64,000 nucleotides of DNA, taken from the NCBI GenBank assembly GCA_021613335.1, contig JAJTWR010000061.1, positions 1 through 64,000 on the forward strand, given 5' to 3'. Every line of letters begins with the position of its first letter. The first letter of the stretch is position 1. Shown here in pieces: positions 46,202-55,710 of the stretch. A program made the translations under genes and the position numbers. Below the pieces are notes generated by a model. That model did not search any database, was not told where the DNA came from, and saw nothing but the letters and a program-made list of their open reading frames with translations. The stretch comes from Whitmania pigra. Its lineage: Eukaryota > Annelida > Clitellata > Hirudinida > Haemopidae.

Positions 46202-46641
46202 GCTTTATGGCCCTCCAGAGCGGCGATCAGTGTGTGCCAGGGCAAAACGGCGCATTTGACGCGCGTCGGGTAGGCGCGCACGCCGGTCAGCGGTTCCAAC
46301 CGCTCGGCCTCTTCCTCCAGCCCGGCGGGAGCAAGGCTCTCCTCGCCGGTGACGCGGCGGTGAAAATCGTTGAACAGGACCCTGGCTTGCTCGAGGGTTT
46401 TGCCGCGCAGCACCTCGGTCATGAGCGAGGCGGAGGCGGTGGAGATGGCGCAGCCGCGGCCTTGGAAATGGATGTCCTTGACGATCCCGTCATCGACGGT
46501 CAGATAGACGCTGACCTGATCGCCGCACAGCGGATTGTAGCCATGGGCGTCGTGGCTGTACAGCGCTGGCTTGGCGAAATTACGCGGGTGCTGGCCATGA
46601 TCCAGGACGATATCCTGATAGAGTTCGCGCAGATCGGTCAT
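46198..46641 (-). CDS. sufU: SufU-type Fe-S scaffold / sulfur-transfer protein
   Basis: 147 residues of the NifU-N/SufU family: LRELYQDIVLDHGQHPRNFA, the three Cys in NPLCGDQVSVYL, GRGCAISTASASLMTEVLRG and RVKCAVLPWHTL. It receives sulfur from SufS and may hold zinc or a transient cluster. It overlaps sufS by four bases and sufT likewise. Confidence 0.93.
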   Translation of the reverse strand: MTDLRELYQDIVLDHGQHPRNFAKPALYSHDAHGYNPLCGDQVSVYLTVDDGIVKDIHFQGRGCAISTASASLMTEVLRGKTLEQARVLFNDFHRRVTGEESLAPAGLEEEAERLEPLTGVRAYPTRVKCAVLPWHTLIAALEGHKA

Positions 46642-47864
46642 CGCTGGAACATCCTCTGGGCTGAGACGATGGCGTTGCCAAGCGCGTCCAGATCGCTGCG
46701 GCTGTTATAAAGACCGAGCGAGGCGCGAGCAGTGGCATAGACGCCAAGCCGGGTCATCAGCGGCTGGGCGCAATGATTGCCGGCGCGGATGGCGATGTTG
46801 TCCTGGTCGAAAATCGTGCCGAGATCGTGAGGATGGATCCCCTCGACGGTGAAGCTGAAGATGGATGAACGCTCCGCTCCAGCACCCAGCAAGGTAACGC
46901 CCGGCAGGCTGGTCAGCAATTTGCTTCCATAAGCGATCAGATCGGCTTCATGGGCGACGATCCAGTCCCACCCCAGCTCCTCGATATAGCTCAAAGCAGC
47001 CGCAAGGCCAACGACCCCGGCGATATCCGGGGTTCCGGCCTCGAATTTGTGGGGAATGTCCTGATATTCCGTGGCCTCGAAGGTGACGGAGAGAACCATG
47101 TCGCCGCCGGTCTGCCAGACCGGCATGGCGCGCAGGATCTCGGCCTTGCCGTAAAGGGCGCCGATGCCGGTCGGGCCATAGATCTTGTGGCCGGAAAAAA
47201 CATAAAAATCGCAATCCAGCGCTTGCACATCGACCGGTCGGTGCGCAACGGCCTGGCACCCGTCGATCAGCGTCCGGGCATCGGGGCAACGCTGGCGGGT
47301 TTCGGCGATCAGCTGCGCCACCGGGTTGACGGCGCCGGTGCCGTTGGCGATGTGGATCAAAGCGACCAGTTTGGTTCGAGGCGAGAGCAGGCGCGAAAAG
47401 GCTTCGCGATCCAATCCGCCATCCTCGGCGATCGGCGCCACGGCAAGATCGATCCCGATCCGATCGCGCAGGATCTGCCAGGGCACGATATTGGCGTGAT
47501 GTTCCAATTCGCTGACGATCACCCGGTCGCCTGGGCGCAAAAATGCCCGGCCCCAGCTTTGAGCCACGAGATTCAACCCTTCGGTGGCGCCGCGCACGAA
47601 GATGATTTCACTATCGTCACGGGCGTTGAGCAACCGGCGCACTTGATGACGGCCGGCCTCATAGGCTTTCGTGGCATGCTGGCTCAGCTTGTAGACGCCG
47701 CGATGGATATTGGCGTAGCCCTCGCCATAGAAGCGGGCGATGGCATCGATGACGGCGCGGGGTTTTTGCGCCGAAGCGCCGGAATCGAGATAAACCAGCC
47801 CGGCATTGGGGCCGGCTGGGTCAAAAATGGGAAAATCTTTTTTGATCTCGCGCTCATTGCTCAT
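46638..47864 (-). CDS. sufS: Cysteine desulfurase SufS
   Basis: 408 residues from the ATG at 47864, which overlaps the sufD stop. A class-V aminotransferase fold: LDSGASAQKPRAVIDAIARF, SELEHHANIVPW, the PLP Lys in FSGHKIYGPTGIGALYGK, and the catalytic Cys loop AIRAGNHCAQPLM. It frees sulfur from cysteine as a persulfide for cluster assembly. A longer frame extends upstream into sufD but is out of register with it and not real. Confidence 0.95.
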   Translation of the reverse strand: MSNEREIKKDFPIFDPAGPNAGLVYLDSGASAQKPRAVIDAIARFYGEGYANIHRGVYKLSQHATKAYEAGRHQVRRLLNARDDSEIIFVRGATEGLNLVAQSWGRAFLRPGDRVIVSELEHHANIVPWQILRDRIGIDLAVAPIAEDGGLDREAFSRLLSPRTKLVALIHIANGTGAVNPVAQLIAETRQRCPDARTLIDGCQAVAHRPVDVQALDCDFYVFSGHKIYGPTGIGALYGKAEILRAMPVWQTGGDMVLSVTFEATEYQDIPHKFEAGTPDIAGVVGLAAALSYIEELGWDWIVAHEADLIAYGSKLLTSLPGVTLLGAGAERSSIFSFTVEGIHPHDLGTIFDQDNIAIRAGNHCAQPLMTRLGVYATARASLGLYNSRSDLDALGNAIVSAQRMFQR

Positions 47865-49105
47865 GGCGCCGCCCCTTGCCGGAACCAGACCTTCACCCGG
47901 TTTTCCAAGGCCAGGCGCAAGGAGCGATCCTGCACGCCTTCCAGCGCCTCCAGAGCGAAGGCCTCGATCAGCATGGCGCGGGCTTGCCAGGGCGCAATGC
48001 CGCGCGCTTGCAGATAAAACAGCGCATCGGCGGCCAGATCGCCGACCGTGGCGCCATGCGCGCATTTGACATCGTTCGCAAAGATTTCCAATTCCGGCTT
48101 GATATCGACCCTCGCCCGGTCCGACAGCAGCAACGCCTTGAACCCCTGGCGGGCATCGGTTTTCTGTCCGGTGCCGGCAACCGCGATCATGCCCTGAAAC
48201 ACGCCATGAGCGGCTTCATCCAGCACGCAGCGCACCATCTGATCGGTTGTGGCGCCAGGCAAGAAATGGTCGCTTCGGCTGGCCAGGGTGAAATGCTGAC
48301 GATCGCGCAAACCATACAGCGCCTGGCAGCTGTACCGACTGTGGGTGCCATGGCGCAGGCGCAGATCCTGGCGTCCCATCCGTCCGCCCAGAGCCAGCAG
48401 GGTCAGGGCATAGCCGGCGCGCTCTGCCAGATCGACCGTTTGGCTGGCGGTGTGCAAGGCGGAATCCGGTTCGGCGATCAGCTTGACATGGGTCAGACAG
48501 GCCGATCGTGCCAAGGCGATCTGGCTGCCGACGCCAGTCCAATGCTGGCTGTCAGCGGCGCCAATCCAGCTTTCGACCAGCGTTGCCCGGGCATGGGGGG
48601 CAAGCCGGATGTGCACGCGGCATTGCGCCGTGGCCGGTTCGGCGCTGCTGCCGATATGTAAAATCTGGTATAGCCGGTCGGCGGAGCTTGTGATCTCCAA
48701 GCGCGCGCCATCGGTGAACAGCGCCTGGTTGAGCGCTTCCAGCCCTTGAGTCGGAGCGGCGATGTCCAGCCTCGACGGATCGGTTGCCAGCGGGTGAAAG
48801 CCATCGTCCGGGGTATCGGACAGATCAGGCGCAAAGCGGCCATTGACCAGCGCAAGCAAACGAGCGCCGGGCAAACGGTGCGCTTGCGCTACAGCCGCCA
48901 GATCTTGCGGCGGCGCGGCTTTGGCCAGGGGAAAGAAAACCGTCGACAGATGCCGCAGATCGGTAAAACGCCACTCTTCCTGCTTGGGGTGGGGCAGACC
49001 CAAACGCTCGAACTGATCCAGGGCGCGAGCGCGGCGCGCGGACGGCCATGCCGGTTCCTCAGCAAGCGCTGCGACAGGTTGGCGGTAGCGGTCGGCAAGG
49101 CTCAT
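47861..49105 (-). CDS. sufD: Fe-S cluster assembly protein SufD
   Basis: 414 residues. N-terminal helical part (ALDQFERLGLPHPKQEEWRF, TDLRHLS) and the SufBD beta-helix core with KCAHG-like VKCAHGATVGDLAADALFYL, LQARGIAPWQARAMLIEAFA near the C-terminus. It forms the SufBC2D scaffold with SufB and SufC. 12 bases downstream of sufC, overlapping sufS. Confidence 0.93.
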   Translation of the reverse strand: MSLADRYRQPVAALAEEPAWPSARRARALDQFERLGLPHPKQEEWRFTDLRHLSTVFFPLAKAAPPQDLAAVAQAHRLPGARLLALVNGRFAPDLSDTPDDGFHPLATDPSRLDIAAPTQGLEALNQALFTDGARLEITSSADRLYQILHIGSSAEPATAQCRVHIRLAPHARATLVESWIGAADSQHWTGVGSQIALARSACLTHVKLIAEPDSALHTASQTVDLAERAGYALTLLALGGRMGRQDLRLRHGTHSRYSCQALYGLRDRQHFTLASRSDHFLPGATTDQMVRCVLDEAAHGVFQGMIAVAGTGQKTDARQGFKALLLSDRARVDIKPELEIFANDVKCAHGATVGDLAADALFYLQARGIAPWQARAMLIEAFALEALEGVQDRSLRLALENRVKVWFRQGAAP

Positions 49106-49117
49106 CCTCTGTCTCCT

Positions 49118-49885
49118 TCATGCCGCATGGTTGCCATAAGCGGCATAACCATCGCGTTCGAGCTCGGCGGCGAGAGTCTTATCGCCGGTGCGTTGGATGC
49201 AACCGTCCGCTTGTACATGGACGATATCGGGTTCGATATAATCCAGCAGCCGCTGGTAGTGGGTGATCAGCAGAAACGAGCGCTGGGGCGAGCGCAGAGC
49301 GTTGACCCCGGCGGCAACCGCCTTCAGCGCATCGATATCCAAGCCCGAATCGGTCTCATCCAAAATGGATAGCGACGGTTGCAGAATCGACATATGGAAG
49401 ATTTCGTTGCGTTTTTTTTCGCCGCCGGAAAACCCGACATTGAGCGGGCGCTGCAACAATTCCTCCTTCATATCCAATTGCTTCAGCTGCGCGCGAATCT
49501 TTTTTAAAAACTGCCCGGCGTCCAATTCCTTTTCATTGCGCGCGCGCAACTGCGCGTTCAGCGCCGAGCGCAGAAAATACATGTTATTGACGCCGGGAAT
49601 TTCGACTGGATATTGAAAGGCGAGATAGATCCCGGCCCGCGCCCGTTCATCGACCGCCATGGCCAGCAGATCCCGCCCCTGATAGCGGATGCTGCCCGAG
49701 GTCACCTCATAGCCGGGCCGGCCGACTATGACATTGGCCAACGTGCTTTTGCCCGAACCGTTCGGCCCCATGATGGCGTGCACCTCGCCGGGTCTGACGA
49801 TCAAATTGAAATCGTGCAGAATCTCGCGCGCCTCGCCCTTATCCTCATCGACGATGCGAGCATGCACATGTTCGATTTCCAACAT
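49118..49885 (-). CDS. sufC: Fe-S cluster assembly ATPase SufC
   Basis: 255 residues from the ATG at 49885. ABC ATPase with Walker A MGPNGSGKSTLANVIVGRPG, Q-loop LAFQYPVEIPGVNN, signature NVGFSGGEKKRNEIF, Walker B LSILDETDSGLDIDALK and the H-loop ITHYQRLLDYI. It powers conformational change in SufBC2D. An upstream in-frame extension lacks a usable ribosome site. Confidence 0.95.
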   Translation of the reverse strand: MLEIEHVHARIVDEDKGEAREILHDFNLIVRPGEVHAIMGPNGSGKSTLANVIVGRPGYEVTSGSIRYQGRDLLAMAVDERARAGIYLAFQYPVEIPGVNNMYFLRSALNAQLRARNEKELDAGQFLKKIRAQLKQLDMKEELLQRPLNVGFSGGEKKRNEIFHMSILQPSLSILDETDSGLDIDALKAVAAGVNALRSPQRSFLLITHYQRLLDYIEPDIVHVQADGCIQRTGDKTLAAELERDGYAAYGNHAA

Positions 49886-49905
49886 TGCCTTCATCCTTCC
49901 GGCAT

Positions 49906-49934
49906 GAACGGTCCAACGATCCAACGATCCAAGA
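49906..49934. repeat. Short direct repeats in the sufB-sufC gap
   Basis: GGTCCAACGATCCAACGATCC contains CCAACGAT twice, eight bases apart, in the 67-base gap between sufB and sufC. Probably a simple slippage repeat with no known role. Confidence 0.4.
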
Positions 49935-49952
49935 AGAGCGCCGCCCCAAGAG

Positions 49953-51398
49953 TTAACCGACGCTGCCTTCCAGGCTGATCGCCAGCAGCTTTTGCGCCTC
50001 GACGGCAAATTCCATCGGCAGCTGCTTCATCACCTCACGGGCAAAGCCGTTGACGATCATGGACAGCGCATCCTCCAGATGGAGGCCGCGTTGCTGGCAG
50101 TAGAACAATTGATCGTCGCTGATCTTGGAGGTGGTCGCCTCATGCTCGATCTTGGCGCTAGAGGCGCGGACATCGATATAAGGCACCGTATGAGCGCCGC
50201 ATTTGTCACCGATCAGCAGTGAATCGCATTGGGTGAAATTGCGGGCGTTTTTCGCCTTGGGCAGCACCTTGACCTGGCCGCGATAGGTGTTTTGACCGCG
50301 ACCGGCGGAAATGCCCTTGGAAACGATCGTCGAGCGGGTGTTGCGCCCGAGATGGATCATCTTGGCGCCGGTATCGGCCTGCTGCAAATTGTTGGTGATG
50401 GCAACCGAATAAAACTCACCGGTCGAACCGTCGCCTTGCAGGATGCAGCTTGGATATTTCCAGGTGATGGCGGAACCGGTTTCCACCTGTGTCCAGGAAA
50501 TCTTGGCGCGGTCGCCGCGGCAAGCGCCGCGCTTGGTGACGAAATTATAAATGCCGCCCTTGCCGTTCTTATCCCCCGGGTACCAGTTCTGCACGGTGGA
50601 ATATTTGATCTCGGCATCGTCCAGAGCCACCAATTCGACCACCGCGGCGTGCAGCTGATTTTCGTCGCGCTGCGGAGCGGTGCAACCTTCCAGATAACTG
50701 ACATAGGCTCCTTTGTCGGCGATCAGCAAGGTGCGTTCAAACTGCCCGGTTTTGGAGGCATTGATGCGAAAATAAGTCGAAAGCTCCATCGGGCAGCGCA
50801 CGCCCGGCGGGATATAGGCAAAGCTGCCATCGCTGAAAACAGCGGAGTTGAGAGCCGCGAAGAAATTATCGCCTTGGGGCACGACGCTGCCCAGATATTG
50901 CCGCACCAATTCCGGATGTTCCTGGACCGCCTCTCCGAAGGAACAGAAAATCACTCCCATTTCCTTCAGCTTGTCCTTGAAGGTGGTGGCAACCGAAATA
51001 CTGTCGAACACGGCATCGACAGCAACTCCCGCCAGCCATTCCTGCTCTTTCAACGGAATGCCCAATTTATCGTAAGTCTTGAGCAGCTCGGGATCAACCT
51101 CATCCAGGGATTTGGGACCGTCCTTGACTTTGGGGGCGGAATAATAGCTTGCCCCTTGATAATCGATGGTATCGATTCTCAGCTTGGCCCAGCCAGGCTC
51201 GGACATGCCCCGCCAGATGCAAAAAGCCTGCAAACGCCAGTCAAGCAGCCAGCCCGGTTCGTTTTTCCTGGCGGAAATAAAGCGGACGGTCTGTTCATTC
51301 AAACCGGGCGGCGCGCTTTCGCTTTCGATGTCGGTGATAAAACCATATTGATATTTGCCATTGGACAAGGCGTCGTCCAGGGCGGTGGCGGTATTCAT
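49953..51398 (-). CDS. sufB: Fe-S cluster assembly protein SufB
   Basis: 481 residues from the ATG at 51398. [60 protein letters not shown], the [20 protein letters not shown] block and the C-terminal [20 protein letters not shown] are standard SufB. The cysteine in [11 protein letters not shown] is in place. It is the main scaffold subunit of SufBC2D. Its ATG overlaps the stop of the Rrf2 regulator. Confidence 0.95.
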   Translation of the reverse strand: MNTATALDDALSNGKYQYGFITDIESESAPPGLNEQTVRFISARKNEPGWLLDWRLQAFCIWRGMSEPGWAKLRIDTIDYQGASYYSAPKVKDGPKSLDEVDPELLKTYDKLGIPLKEQEWLAGVAVDAVFDSISVATTFKDKLKEMGVIFCSFGEAVQEHPELVRQYLGSVVPQGDNFFAALNSAVFSDGSFAYIPPGVRCPMELSTYFRINASKTGQFERTLLIADKGAYVSYLEGCTAPQRDENQLHAAVVELVALDDAEIKYSTVQNWYPGDKNGKGGIYNFVTKRGACRGDRAKISWTQVETGSAITWKYPSCILQGDGSTGEFYSVAITNNLQQADTGAKMIHLGRNTRSTIVSKGISAGRGQNTYRGQVKVLPKAKNARNFTQCDSLLIGDKCGAHTVPYIDVRASSAKIEHEATTSKISDDQLFYCQQRGLHLEDALSMIVNGFAREVMKQLPMEFAVEAQKLLAISLEGSVG

Positions 51399-51874
51399 GG
51401 CTGCACCCCGAGCAAAGAGAGAGACGAAAAATCGTGTGAACAGCACGCAACGGCCTCGGGCAGCGGCAATGGCAACGCCATGTCGGCCAAACTGACGCTG
51501 GCCAAAGCCGCGGTCACGGCCCCCTTGATCCGCCGCCAATGGGGCTGGGTGCCGCACAACTCGGCGCGTTCGCAGCTGCGATGAGTGGCGTCGGAACTGC
51601 ACGACGTGATGTCCAACGGACCGTCAATGGCCTGAACGACATCGGCAACCGTGATGCAAGCCGGCGAGCGCGCCAGGCGATAGCCGCCTTGTGCGCCGCG
51701 CGTGCTGGCGACGATACCGGCGCGCAACAGCGATTTCAGCACCTTGGCGACGGTGGCGGCGGGCAGGCGGGTTTCCGCGGCAAGCTGCATGGCGCTGCGT
51801 TGCGCACCATTGGCCTGGGTCAGATGCACCGTCAACGCCACGCCGTAATCGGCTAATTTGGACAGGATGATCAC
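51395..51874 (-). CDS. Rrf2-family regulator of the suf operon
   Basis: 159 residues from a GTG at 51874. It starts [20 protein letters not shown], with the helix-turn-helix in [20 protein letters not shown] and wing [20 protein letters not shown]. Three Cys that could hold an Fe-S cluster occur in [16 protein letters not shown]. It is the SUF-type Rrf2 regulator usual at the head of alphaproteobacterial suf operons and probably senses Fe-S status. It is followed by sufB with ATGA overlap. An inverted repeat at 51899 may be its operator. Confidence 0.9.
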   Translation of the reverse strand: MIILSKLADYGVALTVHLTQANGAQRSAMQLAAETRLPAATVAKVLKSLLRAGIVASTRGAQGGYRLARSPACITVADVVQAIDGPLDITSCSSDATHRSCERAELCGTQPHWRRIKGAVTAALASVSLADMALPLPLPEAVACCSHDFSSLSLLGVQP

Positions 51875-51898
51875 CCTGGTCTCCCGCTTGCTTAAACC

Positions 51899-51913
51899 GG
51901 ACTTGTCTTGTCC
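51899..51913. promoter_or_regulatory. Candidate Rrf2 operator GGAC-N7-GTCC
   Basis: GGACTTGTCTTGTCC, an inverted repeat with a 7-base centre, lies 25 bases upstream of the regulator's start and next to AATTAAG, within a plausible promoter of the suf operon. It is a candidate autoregulatory site; assignment is by position and symmetry only. Confidence 0.5.
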
Positions 51914-51948
51914 TAATTAAGTGATGCGCGCGAGCGCCGCGTCAAGGG

Positions 51949-51975
51949 TAATATCAGACAAATTCAGTCTGATAT
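51949..51975. repeat. Perfect 9-bp inverted repeat ATATCAGAC-N9-GTCTGATAT
   Basis: Arms 51949-51957 and 51967-51975 with an AT-rich centre, between the suf promoter and the 3' end of the HAL-family gene. It could be an operator for iron or Fe-S control of suf, or the transcript end of the HAL gene; no U-tract follows. Confidence 0.55.
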
Positions 51976-52019
51976 GCGGCCCGCCTTCCCTGGGGCTTTT
52001 CAAAAGCAACCCGCCGGGC

Positions 52020-53508
52020 TCAGATCTCGACCGTTTCCTCCTGAAGAAGCTTTGAGATATGGGCAAAATCGACGTTCATCGGCCGATCGTCGTCATAATA
52101 CGCCACGCGCTTGCGGATGCGAGCGTACAGCGTCGCCAAAAACTGACTGCGGGGAACGATGCCGGACGCCAGGTCATACGCCTGAGCCGCGCAGAGAAGC
52201 TCGATGCCAAGGATGATCGCCACATTATCGAGAACCCGTAACGCCTTCCCGGCGGCTGGCGTCGAATGGGGCAGAATGTCTTCCTGCAAGGCCGAAGTAA
52301 TGCCGCCATCGAGACTTGCGGGCGCGGCCAGGCGACGGTTCTCGCCACAAAGCGCAACGCAGGTGTATTGAGCGATCATGAACCCCGATCCCACGCCGCT
52401 GCGGCCGGAAAGAAAGGCGGGCAGTTCGCTGACCAGCGGATTGACCAGCCGGTCCGTGCGGCGCTCGGAAATCGCGCCGAGTTGCGTTGCAATAATAGCC
52501 AGATGATCCATGGCAAAGGCGAGCGCTGCCGAGACCGCGTGCGCTTGGGAATAAACCAAAGGCGCTTGCGGGCTTCCGGTAACGAGGGGATTGTCCGTAA
52601 CGCTTTTGAGTTCTCGTTCGATGACATCGGCGATCCAGGCGAGATCATCGCGAACGGCGCCGTGAATTTGCGGAACGGCCCTCAGACTCATCGGATCTTG
52701 GGTGCGTGCGCCCAATCCGCTGTTATCGCAGCCATCGAGGCCTTCGCGCAAGCGCCTCGCCGTTTCCCAAAGACCGGGAGACTGCCGCAAGCGCATCGGT
52801 TCCTCGACAAACGTCTTTTGTTGCCGGCCGAGAATGCCATAGGTAAAAATTGCCGCCGCATCGGCCCAATCGAGCAAGCGTCTCATCTTGTCCAAGGCAA
52901 TGCATGCAAGACCTGTTGCGCAGGGCGTGCCGTTGACGAGGCTCAGCCCCTCCTTCGCGCCAAGCGCCGGGGCGGGATGACCGACGATTTCCAACGCCTT
53001 GGCTCCCGATATGCGCTCGCCGCGGAAAAAACGCTTCCCCTTGTCCTGTCGCCACAAGCCCGATTGCCGCCGCATGGGTAATGTAGCCCACGGACCCTCG
53101 AGACGGGATCGCGGGAATGACGCCCGCGTTCAAGAGCGCGATCAGAATTGACACGGTTTCCGGGCGGACCCCGGAAAAGCCATGGGCGAAATTGTTGATC
53201 TGCGCGGCCATCACCGCGCGCGCCTGATCGTCGGGCAGCGGGTCGCCAACGCCGCATGCATGGCTAAACAGGATATTGTGCGATAGCTGGCTTTGTTCCT
53301 CGCGGCTGACGATCTCATCGCAAAGCGCGCCTACGCCGGTGTTGATGCCATAACCGCGAATGCCCCGGTCGACGATTGCCTGGACGATGTCGCGCGATTG
53401 CCGAAGGCGCGTTTGCGCGGCAACGGACAACGTAAGACGCGCTCCCCGGGCAACGACAGCAATATCCTTTGCTGTCAAAGGAGCATCCAGGACAATTTCC
53501 TCATCCAT
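52020..53508 (-). pseudogene. Histidine-ammonia-lyase-family protein lacking the MIO triad, one frameshift
   Basis: Taken from the ATG at 53508: MDEEIVLDAPLTAKDIAVVA, GYGINTGVGALCDEIVSREE, then FSHACGVGDPLPDDQARAVM. At the usual SRGSVGASGDL position it reads SRGSVGYITHAAAIGLVATG, so the Ala-Ser-Gly that forms the electrophilic MIO group is absent. An extra base in the run 53037-53040 shifts the frame; it resumes KRFFRGERISGAKALEIVGH, LSLVNGTPCATGLA, SVTDNPLVTGSPQAPLVYSQ. HAL-fold enzymes without MIO are known to me only as ergothionase-type lyases, so histidine deamination is doubtful. Divergent from hutF. Confidence 0.7.
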
Positions 53509-53668
53509 GGGACCGGTTTCTCCCCTGAACAAAGCCGGACGCATATTCACCGGTTACGCCGGCGCGCAGCTTGATCCCGGCGGAAAGCTGATGCGCTTTT
53601 CGCTTGTTGTCAACAGATCCTTTCGCCAATATGTATAGGCTTATCAAGCGCGATCGGGAGTGCATACC

Positions 53669-54982
53669 ATGGAATGGCTGTTCGATCGGGCGCTGACCTC
53701 GGCAGGGTGGCGGCGGCAGGTGCGAATAGCCGTTCAAGACGGGCGGATCGCGAGCGTCACCGCCGATGCGCCAGCCGGATCGGCCCCGCATTGGCCTGGG
53801 GTGGCCTTGCCAGGGATGGCCAACGTGCATAGCCATGCCTTTCAGCATGGCTTTGCCGGCTTGACCGAACGGCGAGGGGAGGAAGAGGATCATTTTTGGA
53901 CCTGGCGCGACGCCATGTACCGCTTTGCCGGCGAGCTGACCCCCGATACGCTCAAGAGCGTGGCGCTACAAGCTTATCGGCGCATGTTGGAATGCGGTTT
54001 CACCTCGGTGGCGGAATTTCATTATGTCCATCGCCAACCCGACGGCAGCTCCTATGACGATCCAGCCGAAATGGCCGTGGCGCTGGCGGCGGCGGCGGCT
54101 GAAACCGGCATTGATCTGACCTTGCTGCCGGTCTATTACGCTCAAGGCGGGTTCGATCGCCGGCCATGCGGTCCAGGACAGCGGCGGTTCGTCAACGATC
54201 TCGACAGCTTTGCGCGCGTGCATGAAGGCGCGGCGCGGGCTGTGCGCGCGCTGCGCTCGGGCCGGATCGGGATCGCCCCTCATTCGTTGCGGGCGGTGAG
54301 CGAGGAGGATTTGACCGAATTGGTCCGCCGTCACCCCGACGGGCCGATTCATATTCACATTGCCGAGCAGCTCGGCGAAGTTGCCGATTGTCTGGCCGCG
54401 ACCGGTCAAAGACCGGTTGCCTGGATTCTCGATCGTCTGCCGGTCGATCGGCGCTGGTGCCTGGTTCATGCCACCCATATCGAACCTGGCGAAATCGCGG
54501 CTCTTGCCGCAAGCGGCGCCGTTGCCGGCCTGTGCCCGATCACCGAAGCCGATCTCGGCGATGGCATTTTCCCCGCGGTTGCCTACCAACGTGCCTCGGG
54601 TCTGTGGGGGGTGGGGAGCGATTCCAACCTGCTGATCGACCTGCCGGGCGAATTGCGGCTGTTGGAATTTTCTCAGCGTCTGCGAGACCGCGCCCGCAAT
54701 CGCCTGTCTGACGGCCAACGCTCAACCGGGCGCGTTCTGTTCGAAATGGCGCAAGCCGGCGGCGCGCGCGCCAATGGCTTACCCGCCGGCGGGCTGGCGT
54801 TGGGGATGCGCGCGGATATCGTGGTTCTGGACGATACGCACCCGGCTTTAGCCGGACGCCAGGGCGATGCCCTGCTCGACAGCTGGATTTTCGCCTGTAC
54901 CGGTAACCCGGTACGCGATGTCATGGTTGCCGGGCATTGGTGCGTGCGTCACGGCCGCCATGTCGGCGCGCGATCCGGTTGA
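53669..54982 (+). CDS. hutF: Formimidoylglutamate deiminase HutF
   Basis: 437 residues from the ATG at 53669 (GGGAG 8 bases upstream). Amidohydrolase fold: metal site PGMANVHSHAFQHGFAGLTE, HFWTWRDAMYRFAGELTPDT, VAEFHYVHRQPDGSSYDDP, LLPVYYAQGGFDRRPCGPGQ, IHIHIAEQ, LVHATHIEP and GVGSDSNLLIDLPGELRLLE. These are HutF-specific blocks. It converts N-formimidoylglutamate to N-formylglutamate in the five-step histidine pathway. hutU, hutI and hutG are not in the window, so the route is either encoded elsewhere or partial. Confidence 0.92.
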   Translation: MEWLFDRALTSAGWRRQVRIAVQDGRIASVTADAPAGSAPHWPGVALPGMANVHSHAFQHGFAGLTERRGEEEDHFWTWRDAMYRFAGELTPDTLKSVALQAYRRMLECGFTSVAEFHYVHRQPDGSSYDDPAEMAVALAAAAAETGIDLTLLPVYYAQGGFDRRPCGPGQRRFVNDLDSFARVHEGAARAVRALRSGRIGIAPHSLRAVSEEDLTELVRRHPDGPIHIHIAEQLGEVADCLAATGQRPVAWILDRLPVDRRWCLVHATHIEPGEIAALAASGAVAGLCPITEADLGDGIFPAVAYQRASGLWGVGSDSNLLIDLPGELRLLEFSQRLRDRARNRLSDGQRSTGRVLFEMAQAGGARANGLPAGGLALGMRADIVVLDDTHPALAGRQGDALLDSWIFACTGNPVRDVMVAGHWCVRHGRHVGARSG

Positions 54983-55016
54983 TTGATCCGGCGACCGTTC
55001 CTGCGGCGCGATGGGA

Positions 55017-55396
55017 TTACTTCACCTCGAAATCGCGCTCGGCGATGACAGCGCCGCCGCATCCATCAGCTCGACGCGCCACCGGCCCGGCTTGATGCGC
55101 ATCTGGGCATAGCTGCGCCAACCGCTAGAAGTTCCGACCCTCTGGGTAACGCGTTTGACCTCTTCATCCTCCAGATACCAGACATAGGTGACCGGCTCGG
55201 CCGGGCCGATATTATCAAAACGGGCAAAGGCGAAAGCAACGCCATTGGCCGCCGGGATCCGATCGCTTACCCCTTCGGGGTTATGATCGGTCACCTGTCT
55301 GGCGATCACAAACTGCCTGATCACCAGTTCGGATGCCATGGCCGGCATTGCTCCTCCCAGGATCAGCGATATCAGCCCGATCATCGCTCGCTTCAT
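55017..55396 (-). pseudogene. DUF2914-type exported protein, frameshift at the C-terminus
   Basis: From 55396: signal peptide MKRAMIGLISLILGGAMPAM (cut after ASA-like MAS), then VIARQVTDHNPEGVSDRIPA, FARFDNIGPAEPVTYVWYLE, VGTSSGWRSYAQMRIKPGRW and RVELMDA, matching DUF2914. A missing base near 55,057 diverts the last residues; in the other frame the expected AVIAERDFEVK and TAA at 55017 appear. Periplasmic, role unknown. Convergent with hutF. Confidence 0.7.
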
Positions 55397-55562
55397 GTCC
55401 TTCTCCCTCTCCAGCCTTTTACTGCGTCAGGGAACCTGAACTTCTGGCATAGCAACGATGTGCTAGCGCAAGCGACTCGCGATCGACAAGAAAAATCTGC
55501 GATGAATGCCTGACCAGGGAAAGCGAGGCAGCCTTTACGGATCATGCCCATAGGGGATGGGA

Positions 55563-55625
55563 AGATGACCTTGATGAAGGGTCAAGCTGTTTCTGGATTT
55601 CGAACGCGGGCTTGAAGCGCCGTCG
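55563..55625 (+). mobile_element. ~55-base remnant resembling the IS5-type transposase start
   Basis: GACCTTGATGAAGGGTCAAG and the following GATTTCGAACGCGGGCTTGAAGC-like stretch align with the first codons (MEALMKGQVGFWDFEHSLEA) of the IS5-type transposase at 28249. Only this piece is left. The rest of the 55,397-55,710 gap holds no gene; an inverted repeat GCCGGCG/CGCCGGC lies near 55,650. Confidence 0.5.
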
Positions 55626-55710
55626 CCTTACGCAGCTTGCGCACAGCCGGCGTCGCGCCGGCGGATAGTTGCCAACAATGCGGCATCATGCGTGAGAGTT
55701 GGCCAAAATT

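Noticed and set aside
46638..48065. N-terminal extension of SufS to 475 residues
   Set aside because: The extra residues read through sufD in the wrong frame and are Arg-rich; the ATG at 47864 gives the standard family start.
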